A stretch of DNA of 55,999 nt from assembly GCA_014804425.1 (NCBI GenBank), contig JAAUZV010000014.1, forward strand, positions 207,965 through 263,963. Direction: 5' to 3'. The translations under genes and the position numbers were made by a program. The notes under the pieces are model-generated. The model ran no database searches. It had not been told where the DNA came from and was given only the letters and a program-made list of their open reading frames with translations. The stretch is from Lachnospiraceae bacterium. Its GTDB lineage: Bacteria; Bacillota; Clostridia; Lachnospirales; Lachnospiraceae. Positions 1 through 7,948 of the stretch are shown piece by piece; positions within the stretch are counted from its first letter, which is position 1, and every line of letters begins with the position of its first letter.

Positions 1-743
1 AGGCGTTCTTTTCGGGTCATATAAAGCGTCGTGATGGCGCGGTGCTCCTCCTTCGCCGCCGCCCGGTTTTCCTTAGACTCCGAAAATCCGCCGCCCTCAT
101 AGGAGCAGATGGTCAGCGGCACATAGACCGTCTGCGCCTTCGCCCGAAAAAAGCACCACAAAAAATGCTCATAATCCGCACGCACGCGGTAATGCGGCTC
201 ATAGGTCCGCTCCCTGCCCCGCTTATGAAGCTGCTCCGGTCTGATGAGCTCCGCAGGATAAAAACAGCTTTGATGACACGGAATATTGCGGTAACAGCCG
301 AATGCATCCAGCTTCGGATTGCTCATGACAACACTCTGCGTCTTTCTCTCATACGTATTTCCGTAAAAGATGACCGGCATCAGCCCGCTGACCGCATTCC
401 CGCCGCCCGATGTCCGTTCCGCTGATTCCCTGACCGCCTTCCGCACACCGGCAAGCACCTCTTTGTCATAGAGATAGTCCCCGCAGTTTAAGAACAATAC
501 ATATTGCCCCCTCACCCTGCCTGCCGCCTGATTCATCGCATCGTAAATGCCGCTGTCCTTCTCCTGAAACAGGCGGATGCGGGAGTCCTCCGGCAGATGC
601 CCGATCGAACCGTCCGTGGAACCGCCGTCCTTCACAAGAATCTCAAAATCACCGTCCGTCTGCATCCGAACGCTTTCCACGGTCCTGCCCAATTCCTCCC
701 CTGCCTGAAAGCAGACAATGATGATCGAAAAAAACGGTTCCAT
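1..743 (-). CDS. GT2-family glycosyltransferase, C-terminal end outside the window
   Basis: I read this ORF directly from the reverse strand; it stays open to the window edge, so only the first 247 codons are visible. It starts at an ATG (741-743) with AAAGGAG about 10 bases upstream. The N-terminus has the GT-A nucleotide-sugar fold signature: a hydrophobic strand (SIIIVCF), then VKDGGSTDGS, then KDSGIYDAMNQA, then the strand ending in LNCGD, which takes the place of the usual metal-binding DxD. This is typical of GT2 enzymes that add one sugar to a lipid-linked repeat unit on the cytoplasmic face of the membrane. It follows the EpsG-like polymerase gene after 48 bases and is probably in the same transcript. 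Donor and acceptor sugars cannot be read from sequence. Confidence 0.85.
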   Translation of the reverse strand, partial: MEPFFSIIIVCFQAGEELGRTVESVRMQTDGDFEILVKDGGSTDGSIGHLPEDSRIRLFQEKDSGIYDAMNQAAGRVRGQYVLFLNCGDYLYDKEVLAGVRKAVRESAERTSGGGNAVSGLMPVIFYGNTYERKTQSVVMSNPKLDAFGCYRNIPCHQSCFYPAELIRPEQLHKRGRERTYEPHYRVRADYEHFLWCFFRAKAQTVYVPLTICSYEGGGFSESKENRAAAKEEHRAITTLYMTRKER

Positions 744-791
744 CTCGTTTTTGCTCCTTTTCCCGTCAAAACACGCCTCCGGCATGCTCCG

Positions 792-1865
792 CTAAAACAG
801 CCATGTATGATACGGTAAGAGCTTTACCAGCTCGCCATACGCCTTATACAAAAACGCCGCAAAATAGACTGCGCCGAATGCCGCCACCCCGATCACGGCA
901 ATCCGCCGTTTCTGTTTGTCCGGTATCTTTAACGCGACCCCCGGCAAAAGAAACACCTGCGTGACCGTCATATACGTTCCGATGCGCGACACCTCCGGCA
1001 GAAAGGAACCGCACAGATAGAGCAGAAGCGCCGCCGCATTTAAGCGAAAATAAAATAATAGCTGCCTGTCTTCCTTTATCGTATCCCGGTAGACGCTCAG
1101 GCAAAACAAAAGCACCAGCAGACATCTTGCAATATTGATATAGGAAGTGCCGCCTTCAAGATACATCGTATTACGGTATGTCGGGTACAAATATAAGATC
1201 ACCTTCAGGTAAACATCCCCAAACACGAACCCGCTCGCCGCAAACACCGCAAGCAGCGCCGCCTGCCATATCCTCCAGCGGCAGTCCGCCAGCAGATAGA
1301 CGGGCAGCACGATCAATGCGGACTTGTGTATGAGCGCGCCGAGCAGCACCATGAGGACAAACTTAGCATAGCTTTTGCGAAACAGGTACGGGATCGCACA
1401 GAGCGCAAACGCGATCGCCACATAATAACGCACGGTATTTAATGACTGATAATAATATCCGAACGCCATGAACAGGTAAAAGCTGAATACGAAGCTGCTG
1501 CTCAGGGTATATAACGCCTTCAGTGAGACAAACACGGTGATAAAGGCAAAAAACGCAAACAAAAACAGATAATTGTCCTTTCCGAACAAGGTCTGTAAGC
1601 ATTTGACGAGCACATTAAAACCGCGCTCCGTCGGCACAACATATCCGTACCAGATATTATAAAAATGCTCCTCATAGCGTCCGTAATCGTTTCCGACATA
1701 ATAACGCGCCGCGGAAACCGCAAACAGGAGCAGAAAAATAGCGCACAGACTGATGCGGTTTACGAACATCTGCCTGCTCATTCCCCTCGCCGGCAGCGTC
1801 TCCTGCTTGACGACAAGAAGCGCGGCCGTCGTTGTGACTAATAATAACGCGATGTATACGATCAC
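792..1865 (-). CDS. EpsG-like polysaccharide polymerase (multispanning membrane protein)
   Basis: A 357-residue, very hydrophobic protein with roughly ten predicted membrane segments and the motif YYVGNDYGRYEEHFY near residue 50, the arrangement seen in the EpsG/Wzy-like family that polymerises lipid-linked repeat units outside the membrane. I chose the GTG at 1863-1865 because it overlaps the stop of the upstream gene as GTGA and has GGGAGG about 7 bases ahead; the longer reading frame upstream would add 39 hydrophilic residues inside the preceding gene. It lies among glycosyltransferases, a Wzz-like protein and the priming transferase, which supports the polymerase role. Family membership is from overall pattern, not from a catalytic motif, and an O-antigen ligase-like role is possible. 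Confidence 0.75.
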   Translation of the reverse strand: MIVYIALLLVTTTAALLVVKQETLPARGMSRQMFVNRISLCAIFLLLFAVSAARYYVGNDYGRYEEHFYNIWYGYVVPTERGFNVLVKCLQTLFGKDNYLFLFAFFAFITVFVSLKALYTLSSSFVFSFYLFMAFGYYYQSLNTVRYYVAIAFALCAIPYLFRKSYAKFVLMVLLGALIHKSALIVLPVYLLADCRWRIWQAALLAVFAASGFVFGDVYLKVILYLYPTYRNTMYLEGGTSYINIARCLLVLLFCLSVYRDTIKEDRQLLFYFRLNAAALLLYLCGSFLPEVSRIGTYMTVTQVFLLPGVALKIPDKQKRRIAVIGVAAFGAVYFAAFLYKAYGELVKLLPYHTWLF

Positions 1866-2641
1866 CCTGCCGCCTCCCGCATTCCCTGCTTCATCAGTGC
1901 ATACGCTTTTTTCACGGAAATCTCCGTACACATTTTCGCTTTGTTTTTTAACAGAAAACGCAGCGCCAGCGGCTTCTTCCAAAAGCCGTACAAATAATGA
2001 TACAGTACCCCTCTGTCAAAAAAGAACTTCTCATTATAGCCGTGAAACCATGTGGACGGCCGCGGGATCTCCTCCCCGATCGTCACCGGCACCTTATAGA
2101 CCTTCAGGCCCTTCCGGATGCAGTCGCTGATAAAGAGACTGTCCTCGCCGTTGCTGTATTTTGCGCCGCCGCCGAACAACAGCGAAAACGTGATATTTTT
2201 TTGATGCAGCTTGTCTGTCCGGACGGCAAAGCTGTAGGCGGGATAACGCCCGCAGTTGTGCCTGCCGACCCTGCCGAAGCTGTCGATGTGGTAAGTGCGG
2301 CGTTCCTCGCAGACATCCACGTTAAACAACAGCATATCCGCCGCCGGATATTTCTCAAACGCCGCAAGTATTTTCTGCTCATAGCCTTCCATGTATACAA
2401 TATCCTCATCCGAAAAGACACTGATGTCCCGGTCAGCGCGCAGCAGCGCGTTGTTGCGGCTTAAGCCCACGCCTTTCTCCCGGAAGCGGTAGGCGCGGAT
2501 CGTGTGACCGTCCTGCTCCCACTCCTCGTAGCCGTTTTCACCACATTGGATGATGACGATCGCATCCGAAGCGATATGCATTTGCCGCGCTAACTCCCGC
2601 GGCTCTTTATCGACCGCGGATACAAGCAGTTGTAACGTCAT
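1862..2641 (-). CDS. GT2-like glycosyltransferase
   Basis: 259 residues. The first half resembles a GT-A domain: a strand (LQLLVSAVD), a segment VGLSRNNALLRA typical of GT2 enzymes, and then VFSDEDIVY, where DED occupies the position of the metal-binding DxD. The C-terminal part has an aromatic-rich tail with a HGYNEKFFFDRG segment and no clear membrane helix. The start ATG overlaps the stop of the Wzz-like gene (ATGA) and its stop overlaps the GTG of the EpsG-like gene, so the three are translationally coupled. It likely transfers a sugar during repeat-unit assembly in the cytoplasm; the donor is unknown. Assignment as a glycosyltransferase is reasonably firm, the subfamily is not. Confidence 0.75.
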   Translation of the reverse strand: MTLQLLVSAVDKEPRELARQMHIASDAIVIIQCGENGYEEWEQDGHTIRAYRFREKGVGLSRNNALLRADRDISVFSDEDIVYMEGYEQKILAAFEKYPAADMLLFNVDVCEERRTYHIDSFGRVGRHNCGRYPAYSFAVRTDKLHQKNITFSLLFGGGAKYSNGEDSLFISDCIRKGLKVYKVPVTIGEEIPRPSTWFHGYNEKFFFDRGVLYHYLYGFWKKPLALRFLLKNKAKMCTEISVKKAYALMKQGMREAAG

Positions 2642-3615
2642 GCATTTACTCCCTTCCGATGGCCATAGTACAGTCTGACAAGACGCTCGTCAGCCTCCGT
2701 GATTTTCGCATGGATGACCGGGCAGTCCTGCAATTTCAGGTTGTGGAATACGCGCGGCAGCCGTTTGCTGTTCGCCCTTCCCTGCGGAACCGTGAGGATC
2801 ACGCCGCCTTTCTCCCGAATATCGTCATAAACCTTCCGGTCGGCACCCAAAAGCTCCTGCATGGACAAAACCGGATACGTCCTGCCTTCACAGAGCCGCT
2901 CCTCGTTCCGCGCAAGCTCTTCACTGAGCTTCTGATCCTTGCATTCGATTCCCGCGCAGGGAACCCCGAAACGCTCCTCCAGCTCCTGCGGCAGATAAAC
3001 CGCATCCTGCACGGCAAAAAGCAACAGAAGCACAAGTACCGCCGCCAGCGCAAATGCCGCGGCTCCCGTCGCCGCCGCACGCAGCATGTGATCGGCGATC
3101 TCCTCCGGCACGGCTTCCTCCGAGCGTATCACCTCAATGTGATCCAGTTTTTCCCCATCCTCCGCATAATGAATGACCGCCTGCTCAATGGCCCGCTGAA
3201 GCAGCCGGACCTCCTCCGCCTCCTTTGCCTTCACCGTCGTTGTGAGAACGCGGACGTCGGATAAAATCTCCGCCTCGACACAATCATCCACATAGCTCCT
3301 CTCATAACCTTCCGGAAGCAGGCCCATCGCATAGCCGAGGATGAGATCGGAGGAGAGCAAATCGTTCCATGTATAGCCGTTATAATAATAGTCAAAAAAT
3401 GTTTTGTCCTCTATTTCCTCAAAGGTAATATAATATTGGCTCCTCGCCTCATATTCACGCCGACCGAGCGCCCGCGAATGCCAGATGCCGTACAGCGCGC
3501 CGCATAAAAGAGCCCCTGTCAGCGCTGATATAATAACAATTGGTATTTTTTTAAGCAGTAACAGGAGAACGAGCTTCAGATCAACGCCCTCACGTTCCAA
3601 TTCCCGCTGATTCAT
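2638..3615 (-). CDS. Wzz-like chain-length determinant / CpsC-type protein
   Basis: 325 residues with two membrane helices, about residues 15-45 and 180-205, flanking an outside loop of roughly 135 residues, and a cytoplasmic C-terminal domain of about 120 residues. This is the topology of Wzz/CpsC proteins that set polymer length. The start used (ATG 3613-3615, MNQRELEREG) is internal to a longer frame: it has GGGAG upstream and begins 17 bases after the stop of the priming transferase. The cytoplasmic domain recalls the end of a BY-kinase-like Rossmann fold (segment VILTVPQG and a final ERLVRLYYGHRKG), but I see no Walker A motif, so it is not an active kinase. No CpsD-type kinase or CpsB-type phosphatase is visible nearby. 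Confidence 0.75.
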   Translation of the reverse strand: MNQRELEREGVDLKLVLLLLLKKIPIVIISALTGALLCGALYGIWHSRALGRREYEARSQYYITFEEIEDKTFFDYYYNGYTWNDLLSSDLILGYAMGLLPEGYERSYVDDCVEAEILSDVRVLTTTVKAKEAEEVRLLQRAIEQAVIHYAEDGEKLDHIEVIRSEEAVPEEIADHMLRAAATGAAAFALAAVLVLLLLFAVQDAVYLPQELEERFGVPCAGIECKDQKLSEELARNEERLCEGRTYPVLSMQELLGADRKVYDDIREKGGVILTVPQGRANSKRLPRVFHNLKLQDCPVIHAKITEADERLVRLYYGHRKGVNA

Positions 3616-3632
3616 TCCGATGCTGCTCCCTT

Positions 3633-5018
3633 CTACTTTTCCTTGGTGGAGTCTTTCATTGCCGTCGTCTGCCCCTCGTCGATGCCCTCCGTGCTCTCCG
3701 GCACAAACAGGATCTTCAACGTAAGGAGCATAAGCTTCACATCCATCCACACCGTATAATTTTCGATATAAGTTAAATCCAGTTTTAATTTATCGTATGG
3801 CGTCGTGTTATACTTCCCGTACACCTGCGCATAACCCGCAAGTCCCGCCTTCACCTTCATGCGATAGACGAACTCCGGCATCTCTTTCTTATACTGCTCA
3901 ATGATCTCCGGTCTTTCCGGACGCGGACCGATGAAAGACATATCGCCCTTGAGAATATTGATGAGCTGCGGCAGCTCGTCCAGGCGAACCTTTCGTATAA
4001 ATTTGCCAACAGGTGTTATTCTATCGTCGTTCTTAGAAGAAAGGCGCGCAACACCATCTTTTTCCGCATCCACCCGCATGCTGCGGAACTTCAAAATAGA
4101 AAACGGTCTCTCGCCCCGCGTACAACGGATCTGCTTATACAGAACAGGCCCTCCGTCATAAAGCTTGACCGCAAGCGCCGTAAGAAGCATGAACGGCGAG
4201 GCAAGCACAAGCAGCAGCAAAGAGCAGACCAGATCAATGCAGCGCTTGACAAAACGCTGCTCCACGGTCAGCTCATACTCCCTGATCAAAAAAATAGGCG
4301 TGTCAAAGAGATTCATCTGTTCCGCTCCCTTGACAAGTACGTCCGTGATCTTCGGCATAAAATAGATCCTGACGGAATGCGCATAACAATATTTCATCAG
4401 TCCGTTGCGTTCTTTTGCCGGAAGATCCCACAGCACGACCGCATCAAAGTTACCGGAAACGGCCTTTTCGCGGACCGCATCCAGCCCCTCCGAAATGCCG
4501 ATGGTCTCTTTGATCTGGTATTTATCCTTGCGCGACTGAAATTTTCCCGTAATATCCGCCACATCCCGCTCTCCGTATATGAGCAGCAGCTTTCTCGGCG
4601 GATACAGTCTGTGATACAGCCGGTTGCACAGAAACGTCCAGCCTCCCGCAATGACAAGCTGCAGCAGCGTCATTTCGATCATGGGCGGCACGGCGACAAG
4701 CCAGTTCGCCATCAGCGAAACCTGAAAATAAGTAATGACATTGACGGCAAGCAGGGAAAAAATCTGGGAAAAGAACACATCCGTCCCCTTCAGATAACCG
4801 ACCTTCGTACCGCCGTAGGTCGTGCTGAAAAACAGCAGCAGCACAAAATAAATGAGCAGTACGAGCACATGTCCTCGGAAATAGAATTTCAGGCGCAGAC
4901 GCACGGGGGTATAATACACATAAAACCATGTATAGGCATACACTGCCGTCATCAGTGCCAGTCCGATCAGGGACAGTCCCAATATGATTAACCGTTTTGC
5001 CGACTCAAACTTTTTCAC
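3633..5018 (-). CDS. Polyprenyl glycosylphosphotransferase (initiates polysaccharide repeat unit)
   Basis: 461 residues. About four or five membrane helices in the first 130 residues, a Rossmann-like middle domain (about 142-235), a re-entrant hydrophobic helix at 260-287, and the bacterial sugar transferase domain (Bac_transf) at about 255-445. The catalytic features are visible: KFRSMR at 310-315, RLDELPQ with Asp347-Glu348, and SFIGPRPERPE at 361-371. Enzymes of this family move a sugar-1-phosphate from a nucleotide sugar to undecaprenyl phosphate, the first committed step of capsule or EPS synthesis, at the inner face of the membrane. Domain layout matches the TIGR03025-type proteins of full length. 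The sugar (glucose, galactose or another) cannot be decided. It is followed by the Wzz-like gene after 17 bases. Confidence 0.93.
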   Translation of the reverse strand: MKKFESAKRLIILGLSLIGLALMTAVYAYTWFYVYYTPVRLRLKFYFRGHVLVLLIYFVLLLFFSTTYGGTKVGYLKGTDVFFSQIFSLLAVNVITYFQVSLMANWLVAVPPMIEMTLLQLVIAGGWTFLCNRLYHRLYPPRKLLLIYGERDVADITGKFQSRKDKYQIKETIGISEGLDAVREKAVSGNFDAVVLWDLPAKERNGLMKYCYAHSVRIYFMPKITDVLVKGAEQMNLFDTPIFLIREYELTVEQRFVKRCIDLVCSLLLLVLASPFMLLTALAVKLYDGGPVLYKQIRCTRGERPFSILKFRSMRVDAEKDGVARLSSKNDDRITPVGKFIRKVRLDELPQLINILKGDMSFIGPRPERPEIIEQYKKEMPEFVYRMKVKAGLAGYAQVYGKYNTTPYDKLKLDLTYIENYTVWMDVKLMLLTLKILFVPESTEGIDEGQTTAMKDSTKEK

Positions 5019-5119
5019 TAAGCTCTCCGAACCTTTCCGTTTTTATCTTTCGGGAAACGCGCAAATCCGTGTACATCCGCCGTAGGCTTTAAGGAAGCTC
5101 TGATTTCATCCGTACTTCC

Positions 5120-5896
5120 TTAGATACGCCTCAGCGTTGCGCGGACAGCCCATCCGCAAAAACAGCGTGCGCTGCGGAACACAGAAAACCCCTCCTGCCT
5201 CCGGTACAACGCCCAAATGCGTTTGACCGCCTCCCATTTATTGGAGGACAGCGATCTTGCCGGCCGGCGGTAGATCGTTGTCACATCATCCATTCCGTAC
5301 GCCGTATGCCCGTTTCTCAGGATACGCCACCATGCGGCGGTATCCTCGCTTTTCACCTCGGGCATTTTCACCAGCTCTTTCGGAATCCGTTCCAGATCAA
5401 ACAGCACCGTGGATGTAAAAATAACCGTGCGCGACAACGCCTGCTCATAGCGCAGCGTTTCGGGCACATGTACGATCTTCCCCGTTCCCTTCGCATCCGC
5501 GTCGCCGAACTCATAGGCGGTAAACACGAATCCCGCCTGCTTCTCTTTTAAGAAAGCAAGCTCTTTCGACAGCTTGTCCGGAAACCATATATCATCCGCG
5601 TCCAGATAGGCAAGATACCTTCCGTTCGCCGCGTCCACGCCGGTATTTCTCGCCCGCGCCGCGCCGCCGTTTTCTTTTTGACGGATCAGGCGGATGCGTG
5701 AATCGGCATGTGTACGCAGATATTCCTCTATCACCGCGGCGCTGTCATCTTTAGACGCATCCTCCACCAGGATCAGCTCCCAGTCCGTATAAGTCTGCGC
5801 CCGCACCATGGCAAGCGTCTGCACAATATAATCCGCCGCCTGATACACCGGGACGACAATACTGATCTGTTCTGTTACGTGCTGTAATGCTTCCAT
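5120..5896 (-). CDS. GT2 glycosyltransferase (TuaG-like)
   Basis: 258 residues with a complete GT-A core: SIVVPVYQAADYI at 12-24, VEDASKDDS around 44, GGAARARNTGV around 77, and YLDADDIW with the DxD metal site near residue 98. The acid motif KSEDTAAWW around 182 resembles the ED catalytic-base motif of GT2 enzymes, and the C-terminal third resembles TuaG-type proteins. Start ATG at 5894-5896 has GGAGG about 9 bases upstream. It probably adds one sugar to the lipid-linked repeat in the cytoplasm. It sits between the DPM1-like transferase and the priming transferase, with a 101-base gap to the latter that holds only a weak inverted repeat (AAGGAAG/CTTCCTT) and no confident promoter. Confidence 0.88.
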   Translation of the reverse strand: MEALQHVTEQISIVVPVYQAADYIVQTLAMVRAQTYTDWELILVEDASKDDSAAVIEEYLRTHADSRIRLIRQKENGGAARARNTGVDAANGRYLAYLDADDIWFPDKLSKELAFLKEKQAGFVFTAYEFGDADAKGTGKIVHVPETLRYEQALSRTVIFTSTVLFDLERIPKELVKMPEVKSEDTAAWWRILRNGHTAYGMDDVTTIYRRPARSLSSNKWEAVKRIWALYRRQEGFSVFRSARCFCGWAVRATLRRI

Positions 5897-5923
5897 TGTG
5901 CGACGTCCTCCGCAGTATCGGTC

Positions 5924-6853
5924 TTAAAGCTCCTCTTTTACCAGATAGATCGGGCGCCTCTTGACCTCCATATAGGTCTTACTTAAGTATTGACCGACAA
6001 TTCCAATACATAACAGCTGTACGCCGCCGAGCAGCGAAATAATGCAGACCATGGACGGCCAGCCCGATGTCGGATCCCCGAAGATCAGCGTCCGTATCAC
6101 GATAACGAGGATGAGTACCAACGCCAAAAAACAAAACAGCACGCCCAATACCGAAGCGAGCGCAAGCGGCGCCGTAGAAAATGCCATGATCCCCTCAAGC
6201 GAATAGATGAACAGCTTCCAAAACGACCACTTTGTTTCGCCTTTGACGCGTTCGATATTCTCATATTCCAGCCATTTTGTCTGAAAGCCTACCCAGCCGA
6301 ATATCCCCTTGGTAAAACGATTATATTCCCGCATGGACAGGATCGCGTCCACCACCTGCCTTGTCATCAGACGGTAGTCCCGCGCGCCATCCACAATCTC
6401 TGTCTTGCTGATCTTGCGCATCAGACGGTAGAACATCCTTGCAAAAAAAGAACGGATCGGCGGCTCTCCTTTTCTGCTGACCCGCCTTGTCGCCACCGCG
6501 TCATACCCCTGCTCCAGATAAGAATACATCTCGGGCAGCAGTGCGGGCGGGTCCTGTAAGTCCGCATCCATCAAAACCGCAAAATCTCCTTTTGCCTTGG
6601 ACAGTCCCGCGTAAATACCGGCTTCTTTTCCGAAATTGCGCGAAAAAGAGACAAGATGCACCCGCTCATCCTGTTCATGCAGCCTGCGCACCTCTGCTAC
6701 CGTACCGTCCTTAGAGCCGTCATCCACATATATGATTTCCAATTCCACGTCCTTTTCGTGAAAAAACGCTTCCTGCTTTTTCAGCTCCTCATAGAAATAG
6801 GGAACGTTCTCCTCCTCGTTGTAACATGGAACGATCACACTTAACAGCTTCAT
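5924..6853 (-). CDS. GT2 glycosyltransferase with two C-terminal membrane helices (GtrB/DPM1-like)
   Basis: 309 residues from the ATG at 6851-6853, chosen because GGGAGG lies 6 bases upstream and the protein then begins directly with the catalytic strand (MKLLSVIVPCYNEEENV). Visible motifs are VDDGSKDGT, SRNFGKEAGIYAGL and MDADLQDPP (DxD), followed by a helix-rich acceptor region and two long hydrophobic helices at about 228-262 and 268-292. These are the marks of undecaprenyl-phosphate sugar synthases such as GtrB or ArnC, which load a sugar onto undecaprenyl phosphate for use outside the cell. A partner GT-C or GtrII-like transferase that would use the lipid sugar does exist in this window (19.6-21.2 kb); pairing them is inference. 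A pair of 42-bp hairpin repeats lies just upstream. Confidence 0.9.
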   Translation of the reverse strand: MKLLSVIVPCYNEEENVPYFYEELKKQEAFFHEKDVELEIIYVDDGSKDGTVAEVRRLHEQDERVHLVSFSRNFGKEAGIYAGLSKAKGDFAVLMDADLQDPPALLPEMYSYLEQGYDAVATRRVSRKGEPPIRSFFARMFYRLMRKISKTEIVDGARDYRLMTRQVVDAILSMREYNRFTKGIFGWVGFQTKWLEYENIERVKGETKWSFWKLFIYSLEGIMAFSTAPLALASVLGVLFCFLALVLILVIVIRTLIFGDPTSGWPSMVCIISLLGGVQLLCIGIVGQYLSKTYMEVKRRPIYLVKEEL

Positions 6854-6880
6854 TGTCTGCCTCCCGCTGCGTCCGCTTTT

Positions 6881-6922
6881 GAAAAACAAATGTCCGCTTC
6901 GCGGTCGCTTGTTTTTCCCTTG
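6881..6922. repeat. 42-bp hairpin repeat, copy 1
   Basis: Begins GAAAAACAAATG and ends TTGTTTTTCCCTTG; its outer arms AAAAACAA and TTGTTTTT are complementary and the centre CGCTTCGCG closes the hairpin. It matches copy 2 at 6999-7040 in 41 of 42 positions. The T-rich outer arm on either strand makes it look like an intrinsic terminator that works both ways. Confidence 0.8.
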
Positions 6923-6998
6923 TTTCCAGCCTCGCAAACCCGCGCTTACGCGCTCTTTTGTCCGGCTTTCGCCGGACGTTTGCTCGGTGTCGGCGCAG

Positions 6999-7040
6999 GA
7001 AAAACAAATGTCCGCTTCGCGGCCGCTTGTTTTTCCCTTG
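6999..7040. repeat. 42-bp hairpin repeat, copy 2
   Basis: Near-identical direct repeat of 6881-6922 (one C/T difference in the right arm). Between the copies lies another hairpin, GTCCGGC/GCCGGAC at about 6960-6977. Placed just after the stop of the membrane gene at 7082, it probably terminates that transcript, with copy 1 as a second stop before the downstream glycosyltransferase. Confidence 0.8.
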
Positions 7041-7081
7041 CGCCTACCATGATACCATATTTTTCCATTATCGTAAACCGC

Positions 7082-7948
7082 TTACCGCACGTAAACAAAT
7101 ACGCTCTCCGATTCATAGACGCAGGAAAGCCCCCGATTGTCTGAAAAAGACACACCGAGCGGCTCTTTTAGAACGATCAGGTTACAGCCATACGCAAGCG
7201 CAAGCTCCGCTGCCTGCTCCGCCTGAAACGGTTCCGCCTCCATGGACAGGCAGAGCCGAACCTGCTCCTCACCGTACCCGTCGCGCACATAAAAAAGCGC
7301 ATTCGTCTGCCACAGATCTCTTCCATAGGCAAGCAGAATATCCGCATCATAACGCCTGACCATTTCCATCATGCTCATGGGTGCGACCAACAATGCCGTC
7401 TGACCGTCCTCCTTCAGTCTCTCCGCCTCGGACAAAATCACATCAAAAGCCCCACGCTCCGCATCATCCCACTGTGCGCCCCGTCTCCCGGTCCCGCCGC
7501 CCGCCTCATCAAACGGAAACACCGTTCCCGCAAGCGCGATCGCCGCCGCAAGAAAGAGCGCGACCAAAGCAGCATGCCGTTCCTGATTCTCCCAAATATC
7601 CGCCGCCGCATAAGCGATCACCGGAAGCACCGGAACCGTCAGTGCCGCATACACATAGCGATAAAAATTTCCCGATACCTTTTCAAACAACGCCGCTGTC
7701 AGCGGGTTCATAAAAATCAAAAGCCATACAAACAGCACAATGAGCTTCCGCCATGTTTTGTTTCCGGGTTCCTTCCCCGATGCGTCATCTCCTGCAGAGC
7801 CGTCATTTTCCACATTCACGCATACCTTCCGCGCGACGATCCTTGTCCCCGCAAGATAGAGCACAGCCGCAAATGCAAGCGCCCAGTACGCGCCGCTTCG
7901 CGTCTCCATCCGTAAAAAGGTAAGCAGGTTCTCCCAACATTCACGCAT
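7082..7948 (-). CDS. Membrane protein of unknown function, probably second half of a split protein
   Basis: 288 residues: about four membrane helices in the first 145 residues, then a soluble C-terminal domain of about 135 residues without a recognised motif. The ATG (7946-7948) lies inside the end of the upstream membrane gene with an 8-base overlap, and a G-rich Shine-Dalgarno-like AAGGGGGG sits just upstream. That G6 run (7957-7962 on the plus strand as C6) is also a possible frameshift site: removing one G joins the two frames into one of about 578 residues. The region is followed by two terminator-like repeats. The pattern of many helices followed by a soluble tail would fit a GT-C-type or polymer-handling protein of the surface polysaccharide locus, but I do not recognise the family with confidence. 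Confidence 0.65.
   Translation of the reverse strand: MRECWENLLTFLRMETRSGAYWALAFAAVLYLAGTRIVARKVCVNVENDGSAGDDASGKEPGNKTWRKLIVLFVWLLIFMNPLTAALFEKVSGNFYRYVYAALTVPVLPVIAYAAADIWENQERHAALVALFLAAAIALAGTVFPFDEAGGGTGRRGAQWDDAERGAFDVILSEAERLKEDGQTALLVAPMSMMEMVRRYDADILLAYGRDLWQTNALFYVRDGYGEEQVRLCLSMEAEPFQAEQAAELALAYGCNLIVLKEPLGVSFSDNRGLSCVYESESVFVYVR

Noticed and set aside
1866-1982. Upstream extension of the EpsG-like frame to 396 residues
   Set aside because: The extra 39 residues are hydrophilic, overlap the preceding gene and lack a ribosome site, while the GTG at 1863-1865 has one and couples as GTGA.
6854-7080. Insertion-sequence ends around the 42-bp repeats
   Set aside because: The repeats are direct and self-complementary, there is no transposase and no target duplication visible; terminator cassettes are a simpler reading.
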